From positions 1 through 36,015 of the forward strand of contig CAOJFR010000010.1 of the NCBI GenBank assembly GCA_948434855.1: 36,015 bases of DNA. The letters run 5' to 3'. The DNA comes from an uncultured Clostridia bacterium. GTDB taxonomy: Bacteria; Bacillota; Clostridia; Christensenellales; UBA1242. Shown here in pieces: positions 30,636-36,015 of the stretch. Below the pieces are notes generated by a model, which worked only from the letters and a program-made list of their open reading frames with translations, was not told the origin of the DNA and searched no databases. Positions within the stretch are counted from its first letter, which is position 1. Each line of letters opens with the position of its first letter. Position numbers and translations under genes: made by a program.

Positions 30636-31940
30636 CTATAAAATATTTTTGTGTCTTCTCATCATAAGTTGAGCTTCAAGTTGGTCTCTAAACTCAATAG
30701 CAACGCTAACAACGATAAGCATACCAGTTGCGGTGAAAGAGTTAAGAAGTCCTTGTTGCCCCACTGCTACAGCTGAGAATAACACTGATGGAACAAGTGC
30801 TATAAACGCTAAGAATATTGCTCCAAAAAGTGTGATTCTGTGAGAAATTTTTCTTAAATATTCAGTTGTTGGTTTTCCTTGTCTGATGCCCGGAATAAAT
30901 CCTCCGTGCTGTTGTATATTTAAGCTTACATCACTCGGATTAAATTGAATTGTTGCATAGAAATATGCAAAGAACAATATAAGCAGAGCTGTAAGTATGC
31001 TGTATATAACTGAACCAGTTCCAAGGTAAGTATACCAGAACTTAGCAAACCCACCACTTTCTGCGGTTACGCCGCAAAACGCCATAATAAGCGTTGGGAA
31101 GGTAATAATTGCAGATGCAAATATAATTGGAAGAACGCCACTTGCGTTAACCTTCATTGGAATATATGATGATTGACCACCATACATTTTTCTACCCTTA
31201 ACCTGCTTTGCATATTGTACATTAATTCTTCTTTCTGCCATGTCAACAAAGCAGATAAGGAAGAACACAATAACAACAAGTGCAAGGAAGCCTAAAAGTT
31301 CCCAAAGGAATGTTAAGTCATTTTTGATGTTAACAATTGCATTAAGCATAGACTGAGCTGAGCTTGCAATAATACCAACAAAGATGATAAGTGAAAGTCC
31401 GTTACCAATTCCTTGCTCAGTGATTTTATCACCAAGCCACATAGTGAAGCATGTTCCTGCCATAAGAACAAGAACAACAAATATGCTTGTAAGCCATTTT
31501 AGCTTTTCGCCAAAGATTGGATCAATATAATCCATTCCAAGACCAAGAACAATGCCAAGGCCTTGTGCTAAAGCGAGCACCAAAGCAACAATCTTTGTAA
31601 TAAGGTTAATCTTATCTCTTCCCTCATCGCCCTCTTTTGAAAGACGCTCAAGAGGAGGAAGTGCAACTGATAAAAGCTGCACAATGATTGATGCGTTAAT
31701 ATATGGTGTAACACCAAGCGCAAAGATTGCGGCATTTGATAGTGCACTACCAGTAACAGCATTGAGGAGCGATAAAATTCCAGAAGAATCATTTCCAGCA
31801 ATGCTTTCATATAGTCCACGGTTTAACCCTGGGGTTGGCAAATAGCAACCTAAGCGATAAACGAGCAATAGAATAAGTGTTATAATAATACTCTTTCGTA
31901 ATTCTCTATTTTTAAATGCGCTTGCAAGGGTTTTGAACAT
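30636..31940 (-). CDS. secY: Protein translocase subunit SecY
   Basis: SecY is the ten-helix core of the protein export channel. The 434-residue protein has the typical start RKSIIITLILLLVYRLGCYLP, the plug-region motif ALGVTPYINASIIVQLL and the cytoplasmic loops RRINVQYAKQVKGRKMYGG and GGFIPGIRQGKPTTEYL that contact ribosome and SecA. Its start overlaps the rplO stop by one base. Confidence 0.98.
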   Translation of the reverse strand: MFKTLASAFKNRELRKSIIITLILLLVYRLGCYLPTPGLNRGLYESIAGNDSSGILSLLNAVTGSALSNAAIFALGVTPYINASIIVQLLSVALPPLERLSKEGDEGRDKINLITKIVALVLALAQGLGIVLGLGMDYIDPIFGEKLKWLTSIFVVLVLMAGTCFTMWLGDKITEQGIGNGLSLIIFVGIIASSAQSMLNAIVNIKNDLTFLWELLGFLALVVIVFFLICFVDMAERRINVQYAKQVKGRKMYGGQSSYIPMKVNASGVLPIIFASAIITFPTLIMAFCGVTAESGGFAKFWYTYLGTGSVIYSILTALLILFFAYFYATIQFNPSDVSLNIQQHGGFIPGIRQGKPTTEYLRKISHRITLFGAIFLAFIALVPSVLFSAVAVGQQGLLNSFTATGMLIVVSVAIEFRDQLEAQLMMRRHKNIL

Positions 31941-32383
31941 TATTTTACCTCAATTGTTCCGCCAGCAGCGGTAATTTTCTTAGCTGCACCATCAGTAAAT
32001 TTTGCAGCTTGAACATTTAACTTTTTTGTGAGAGTTCCATTGCCTAAAACTTTAAGACCATAAGGCTCAATTTTAGAAATGATACCTTTAGATTTTAAAA
32101 GCTCAGCTGTAACAATAGTGTTTGCTTCTAAAACTTCTAATTCTCCAACATTAATTGTAGTATAAACCTTTCTGAAGTTGTTTGTAAAGCCAATTTTTGG
32201 TAATTGACGAATTAAAGGCATTTGACCGCCTTCAAATCCTGGTCTTACGCCGCCGCCACTTCTAGCATTTTGTCCTTTATGACCTTTGCCTGAAGTTTTG
32301 CCAAGACCTGAACCAGTTCCACGACCAAGTCTTTTGGTTTTTGAAACAGAGCCTTCAGCAGGTGATAATTCATGTAATTTCAT
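31940..32383 (-). CDS. rplO: Ribosomal protein L15
   Basis: This 147-residue protein has the Gly/Arg/Lys-rich start KRLGRGTGSGLGKTSGKGHK, GFEGGQMPLIRQLPKIGF, and a compact C-terminal domain. It lies between rpmD and secY as usual. Confidence 0.98.
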   Translation of the reverse strand: MKLHELSPAEGSVSKTKRLGRGTGSGLGKTSGKGHKGQNARSGGGVRPGFEGGQMPLIRQLPKIGFTNNFRKVYTTINVGELEVLEANTIVTAELLKSKGIISKIEPYGLKVLGNGTLTKKLNVQAAKFTDGAAKKITAAGGTIEVK

Positions 32384-32398
32384 TGTGCTTATTCTCCT

Positions 32399-32857
32399 TT
32401 ATACATTTTCAACTTTAACAAGATGTTTAACAACAAAAATCATACCTCTTGTTGCACTGTTGTCTGGAACAATGTTGCTTGAACCAATTTTCTTAAGTCC
32501 AAGAGCAATAAGAGTTCTTTGTTGTTTTTCAAGTCTACCAAAATAACTTTTAACAAGTGTAACTTTAATTTTCTTTACATTCTCGTTAGCTGGCTTTTTA
32601 GCAGCAGGTTTAGCTGCTGGCTTAGCCTCTGCCTTAACCTCAACCACTTTAACTTCTTCTGCCTTAACAGTTGCAGCCTTAGAAGCAGCAGCCTTAGAAG
32701 CAGTTGCAGTTTTAGTTGTTGTTGTTTTTGAAGTTGCAGGTTTGCTTGCAGCAGTTTTTGTTGCAGCAGCAGCTTTTGGAGCAGCTGCTTTTGCTGTTGT
32801 AGTCTTAGCACTTGAAGACTTAACAGCTTTTGTTTCGTTTGTTTTTGTTTCTGCCAT
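32399..32857 (-). CDS. rpmD: Ribosomal protein L30 with a 93-residue low-complexity N-terminal extension
   Basis: The real L30 fold occupies only residues about 94-152 (KKIKVTLVKSYFGRLEKQQR, then GLKKIGSSNIVPDN). The first 93 residues are made nearly wholly of Ala, Lys and Thr in repeats such as KAAAPKAAAATKTAASKPAT, followed by a Val/Glu-containing part. The usual L30 is about 60 residues. The extension reads in frame from a proper start after rpsE with an AGGAG site, so it is coding. It is likely disordered and basic; its role is unknown. Confidence 0.93.
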   Translation of the reverse strand: MAETKTNETKAVKSSSAKTTTAKAAAPKAAAATKTAASKPATSKTTTTKTATASKAAASKAATVKAEEVKVVEVKAEAKPAAKPAAKKPANENVKKIKVTLVKSYFGRLEKQQRTLIALGLKKIGSSNIVPDNSATRGMIFVVKHLVKVENV

Positions 32858-32870
32858 TTATGTCTTCTCC

Positions 32871-33503
32871 TTATCTAATTTCTTCAACTTTTTTGCCACG
32901 AAGTGCAGCGATTTGCTCAGCAGTTCTAAGTGCCTTAAGACCTTCAAAAGTTGCCTTAACGCAGTTAACTGGATTGTTTGAACCATAAAGTTTTGTTGTG
33001 ATATCTTTAATACCAGCAAGTTCAACAACATCACGCACAACACCACCAGCAATAATACCTTTACCTTCCTGAGATGGCATCATAATAACTTTGGTTGTAC
33101 CAAACTTACCAATAATGTCATGAGGAATAGTTGTGCCATCAATGCAAACATTAATCATGTTCTTTTTAGCAACAAGGGTTGCTTTTTCAATAGCCATGGT
33201 AACGTCCAAAGCTTTTGCAAGACCAACACCAACTTTTCCACTTTTATCTCCAACAACCATAAGAGCATCATAACGCATTGTTTTTCCACCCTTGGTTACT
33301 TTAGAAATAGCATTGAGGTTAACCATTCTTTTTTCAAGTCCGTCAGAAACCTTTTCTGGACGACGATTGCCGTCTCTTCTTGGTCTACGACCAGAGTTTT
33401 TTGAAGACTCTCTTTTATTTTCTACTGCAACTTCAGCAGCTTCAACAGCCTCAGGTGCAGTTTCGGTTGTTTCTTCAACCTTAACTTCAATTTCTTCTGC
33501 CAT
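32871..33503 (-). CDS. rpsE: Ribosomal protein S5 with an acidic N-terminal extension
   Basis: S5 acts in decoding accuracy and mRNA entry. The conserved protein occupies about residues 55-210 (LNAISKVTKGGKTMRYDALM, VGVGLAKALDV, NVCIDGTTIPHDIIGKFG). Ahead of it lies an acidic, Glu/Ala/Val-rich stretch (2-30) and then a basic one (SGRRPRRDGNRRPEK). Total 210 residues against about 165 in the usual family. Confidence 0.96.
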   Translation of the reverse strand: MAEEIEVKVEETTETAPEAVEAAEVAVENKRESSKNSGRRPRRDGNRRPEKVSDGLEKRMVNLNAISKVTKGGKTMRYDALMVVGDKSGKVGVGLAKALDVTMAIEKATLVAKKNMINVCIDGTTIPHDIIGKFGTTKVIMMPSQEGKGIIAGGVVRDVVELAGIKDITTKLYGSNNPVNCVKATFEGLKALRTAEQIAALRGKKVEEIR

Positions 33504-33514
33504 TTGCCTATCTC

Positions 33515-33883
33515 CTAAAACTCAAGACCAGCAGCTCTTGCGCCGTCTGCTAGGTTTTTAACACGACCAGTGTAAATATATCCACCACGATCGAATACGA
33601 CTTTTTTAATTTTAAGCTTTAAAGCTTTCTCAGCAACAGCCTTGCCAACTTCATAAGCTTGTTCTGTTTTTGTTTTTCCAGCAAGAGCTTTTTCTAAGCT
33701 CTTGTCGTTTGAGCTAGCGCTGCAAAGAGTCTTGCCAGCTCTATCGTCAATAATTTGAACATAAATTTCTTTTGTTGAACGATACACATTAAGTCTAGGC
33801 ATCTCAGCTGTTCCCTTAAGGGTATGTCTTATACGAGTATGCTTAGCTTTTCTAACTTCGTTCTTGTTTACTTTTTTAAACAT
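33515..33883 (-). CDS. rplR: Ribosomal protein L18
   Basis: This 122-residue 5S rRNA-binding protein has the basic start KAKHTRIRHTLKGTAEMPRL, VYRSTKEIYVQIIDD and the end YTGRVKNLADGARAAGLEF. Standard length and position between rplF and rpsE. Confidence 0.98.
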   Translation of the reverse strand: MFKKVNKNEVRKAKHTRIRHTLKGTAEMPRLNVYRSTKEIYVQIIDDRAGKTLCSASSNDKSLEKALAGKTKTEQAYEVGKAVAEKALKLKIKKVVFDRGGYIYTGRVKNLADGARAAGLEF

Positions 33884-33894
33884 ACATTAACTCC

Positions 33895-34458
33895 TTATTT
33901 CTTACCTGAAGATGTCTTCTTAATTTCTTTTCTACGAACATGTTCGTTTGTGTAGTAAATTCCATATCCATGATATGGCTCTACCTTCTTAACAGCCTTA
34001 ATGTCTGCTGCAAACTGACCAACTTGTTCTTTGCTAATTCCAGCAATAACCATTTCAGTTGCAGAAGGACAAGTAACTGTAAGTCCTTTTGGAATTTCCA
34101 TATTAACTGGGTGTGAAAAACCAATATTCATAACAATTTTGTTGCCTTGAACTGAGGTTTTATAACCAACACCGTTAATTGAAACTGATTTAGTGAAACC
34201 AGTGCTAACACCAGTAACCATATTTGCAAGAAGTGCTCTATACAAACCATGCTTTGCGTTTGTATCTTTAAGCTCATCATTTGCAACTAATAAAATAGCG
34301 TTTTTGCCCTCGTGCTCTACCTTTGTAACAGAAACATTTCCAACAATTTGTTGTGTTAAAGAACCTTTTGGTCCAGTAACAGTAACAAAATTTGTATCAG
34401 AAACATCAACTGAAACACCATCAGGAAGAACAATTGGAGCTTTACCTATACGACTCAT
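33895..34458 (-). CDS. rplF: Ribosomal protein L6
   Basis: This 187-residue protein begins MSRIGKAPIVLPDGV at ATG 34458 behind GGAGG; a longer frame to 34509 overlaps rpsH and is not needed. Two related beta-alpha domains, with GVGYKTSVQGN and the end EPYHGYGIYYTNEHVRRKE. Confidence 0.97.
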   Translation of the reverse strand: MSRIGKAPIVLPDGVSVDVSDTNFVTVTGPKGSLTQQIVGNVSVTKVEHEGKNAILLVANDELKDTNAKHGLYRALLANMVTGVSTGFTKSVSINGVGYKTSVQGNKIVMNIGFSHPVNMEIPKGLTVTCPSATEMVIAGISKEQVGQFAADIKAVKKVEPYHGYGIYYTNEHVRRKEIKKTSSGKK

Positions 34459-34471
34459 TCCTTCTTCCTCC

Positions 34472-34867
34472 TTACCATACATAGGCGAGAACTTCGCCAC
34501 CAATACCAAGCTTTCTAGCTTCTCTATCTGTCATAACACCTTTAGATGTTGAAACGATAACAATTCCAAGACCGCCAAGAACCTTAGGAAGCTCTTCACA
34601 GCTTGCATAGATTCTTCTGCCAGGTTTTGAAATTCTTTTTAAGCCAGTAATAACTTTTTGATTTTTATTAACATATTTTAAGTTAATAACAAGATTTTTA
34701 AATTTGCCGTTTTCTACCTCTTCAAAAGAAGAAATGTAACCTTCATTAAGCAAAATTTCAGCGATAGCTTTCTTCATGATTGAAGTTTCTAAAGCAACGC
34801 TTTCATGCTTAGCGGTTTGTGCATTTCTAATTCTTGTGAGCATATCTGCAATTGAATCATTAACCAT
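34472..34867 (-). CDS. rpsH: Ribosomal protein S8
   Basis: This 131-residue 16S rRNA-binding protein has VNDSIADMLTRIRNAQTAKH at the start, KRISKPGRRIYAS, and the end VMTDREARKLGIGGEVLAYVW. In E. coli S8 regulates the spc operon; no such site is obvious here. Confidence 0.98.
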   Translation of the reverse strand: MVNDSIADMLTRIRNAQTAKHESVALETSIMKKAIAEILLNEGYISSFEEVENGKFKNLVINLKYVNKNQKVITGLKRISKPGRRIYASCEELPKVLGGLGIVIVSTSKGVMTDREARKLGIGGEVLAYVW

Positions 34868-34884
34868 TCTTTCTCTTCCTCCTA

Positions 34885-35070
34885 TTACCAGCTAGATTTC
34901 TTTATTCCAGGGATTTGACCTTTATAAGCTAACTCTCTAAAACAAATACGGCAGATTCCATATTTCTTTAAAACAGAGTGAGGTCTTCCACAAATTGAAC
35001 ACCTTGTATATTCACGTGTTTTATATTTTTGTGGTCCTTGTTGTTTGTTTACCATTGCTTTTTTTGCCAT
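34885..35070 (-). CDS. rpsZ: Ribosomal protein S14, zinc type
   Basis: This 61-residue C+ form of S14 has zinc ligands Cys24, Cys27, Cys40, Cys43 (CSICGRPH ... CRICFREL). Short zinc-type S14 in the operon is typical of Firmicutes. Confidence 0.98.
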   Translation of the reverse strand: MAKKAMVNKQQGPQKYKTREYTRCSICGRPHSVLKKYGICRICFRELAYKGQIPGIKKSSW

Positions 35071-35095
35071 TTATTTTCTCCTCGTTTCCCTTAAA

Positions 35096-35662
35096 TTAGG
35101 CCTTGAAAGGCATTCCCATAAACTTTAAAAGCTTTCTTGCTTCATCATCTGTTTTAGCAGATGTTACAAAGTTAATGTCAAAGCCCCTAATCTTCTCAAT
35201 CTTATCATAGATAATTTCTGGGAAAATAAGTTGTTCTTTGATGCCATAAGAATAGTTTCCTTTGCCATCAAAACCAGCATTTGGATCAATTCCTCTAAAG
35301 TCACGAACCTTTGGAAGAGCAATAGATATAAGTCTGTCTAAAAACTCATACATTCTTGCCCCACGAAGTGTAACCTTGGCACCAACTTTTTGTCCTTGAC
35401 GAAGCTTAAAGTTAGCAATAGACTTTTTTGCAGAAGTAACTGCTGGCTTTTGACCAGAGATTGCTGCAAGTTCTTCAACAGCAATGTTAAAGCTCTTAGA
35501 GTTATCTTTTTCAGCACCAAGTCCCATATTTAAAACGATTTTCTCAATTTTAGGAACTTCATTAACGTTTTTATATCCAAACTCTTTAAGTAGAGCAGGA
35601 ACAACTTCGTTAATATATTTGTCTTTAAGTCTAATTCCTGTGTTTGATTGTTTTGTTGCCAT
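35096..35662 (-). CDS. rplE: Ribosomal protein L5
   Basis: This 188-residue 5S rRNA-binding protein has VPKIEKIVLNMGLGAE, SGQKPAVTSAKKSIANFKLR, and GFDINFVTSAKTDDEARKLL at the C-terminus. GAGGAG lies 11 bases before the start. It follows rplX with a 6-base gap. Confidence 0.98.
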   Translation of the reverse strand: MATKQSNTGIRLKDKYINEVVPALLKEFGYKNVNEVPKIEKIVLNMGLGAEKDNSKSFNIAVEELAAISGQKPAVTSAKKSIANFKLRQGQKVGAKVTLRGARMYEFLDRLISIALPKVRDFRGIDPNAGFDGKGNYSYGIKEQLIFPEIIYDKIEKIRGFDINFVTSAKTDDEARKLLKFMGMPFKA

Positions 35663-35668
35663 GAATAA

Positions 35669-36015
35669 TTACACTCCTCTTTGAGATGATCTAGAAGTTG
35701 TTGGCTTTTTTGCTGTTGCGGTCTTAGTTGCTTTTTCAGCAGTAACCGGCTTAACAGCACCCGACTTTTTTTCAGTTGTTGCAGCTTTTGCTGCAGTTTT
35801 AGCAGGCTTTTCTGCTGGCTTTTCAGCCTCAACAGCAGCTTCTGCTTTTTCAGATTTTGCTTTTTTAACTGCTTTTGTATCAGCCACTTTTGCATCAAGT
35901 GAAGCAGAACATTTAGAACATATTCTTACTTTCTTTCCATTTACAGTTGCGTGAGCAACACGAATTGCCTTGCCACATTTTGGACAGATAACATTAACAT
36001 TAGACACATCAATAG
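35669..36015 (-). CDS. rplX: Ribosomal protein L24, C-terminal part, with a 74-residue low-complexity tail (5' end outside window)
   Basis: The frame is open to the window edge; the reading IDVSNVNVICPKCGKAIRV matches the end of L24 (usually HVSNVMLVCPKCGKPTRVG). A zinc-ribbon-like CPKC ... CSKC follows. Normal L24 ends about here. In this window 74 further residues follow, made mainly of Ala, Lys, Glu and Thr (such as EKPAEKPAKTAAKAATTEKK), ending SSRSQ-like basic. The GTG within this frame at 36007 is an internal Val, not a start. Position before rplE is standard. Confidence 0.9.
   Translation of the reverse strand, partial: IDVSNVNVICPKCGKAIRVAHATVNGKKVRICSKCSASLDAKVADTKAVKKAKSEKAEAAVEAEKPAEKPAKTAAKAATTEKKSGAVKPVTAEKATKTATAKKPTTSRSSQRGV

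Noticed and set aside
32575..32830. Repetitive DNA in rpmD considered as a tandem repeat or CRISPR-like array
   Set aside because: The repetition is codon-level (Ala/Lys/Thr), with no regular unit and spacer; it reads as coding low complexity. I see no CRISPR array in the window.
32519..32981. Open frames on both strands in the low-complexity rpmD region
   Set aside because: Leu/Gln- or Cys/Ser/Phe-rich translations are frame shadows of Ala/Lys/Thr repeats; only the L30 frame ends in a recognisable domain.

Overview
The window is AT-rich DNA from a low-GC Gram-positive bacterium, most likely an anaerobic Clostridia-type member of the Bacillota. The evidence is SD-led genes with TTGACA/TATAAT promoters, a spc-alpha ribosomal operon in Firmicutes order, zinc-binding (C+) forms of S14, L36 and S4, a zinc-LID adenylate kinase, a pyruvate formate-lyase pair, and a MATE gene behind what looks like a guanidine-IV (mepA-type) riboswitch. 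I name no genus.

Layout. Positions 1-319 hold the start of a membrane-anchored surface protein (cut by the window edge) whose promoter contains a run of 12 G (C on the + strand), a likely phase-variation switch. 644-3245 is a tight leftward operon: folT, one ECF ATPase, ecfT and an S51 peptidase. 3394-4344 is a lone unknown gene with its own consensus promoter. 4448-7509 is pflB-pflA. 7686-8814 is a histidine phosphatase gene and greA. 8965-9801 encodes a possible transglutaminase-like protein. 9899-11185 is a metallophosphoesterase-Nudix pair. 11344-12609 is purA. 12704-17011 holds a DUF3592-like protein, a MATE exporter with its riboswitch, a DUF202-like protein, a membrane-bound XRE regulator and a small nucleoside deoxyribosyltransferase-like protein.

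The trans-translation machinery follows: tmRNA (17091-17457), smpB and rnr. The rnr-smpB link is broken by a two-gene, oppositely oriented module of unknown function (18045-20060) with its own consensus promoter and terminator. Its two proteins look weakly related to each other. Then come mgtE with an enlarged N-terminal domain, a second DUF3592-like membrane protein and an HD-domain protein.

From 25668 to the right edge runs the leftward operon (in transcription order) rplX-rplE-rpsZ-rpsH-rplF-rplR-rpsE-rpmD-rplO-secY-adk-map-infA-rpmJ-[structured RNA]-rpsM-rpsK-rpsD-rpoA-rplQ. Three of its proteins carry long low-complexity tails. The 215-base gap before rpsM folds into an elaborate RNA at the site where E. 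coli has its S4-binding alpha-operon leader.

The best candidates for something new are the rpsM leader RNA, the module between rnr and smpB, the poly-G promoter switch, and a group of at least four genes whose -10 box sits exactly 6 bases before the start codon, implying leaderless mRNAs.
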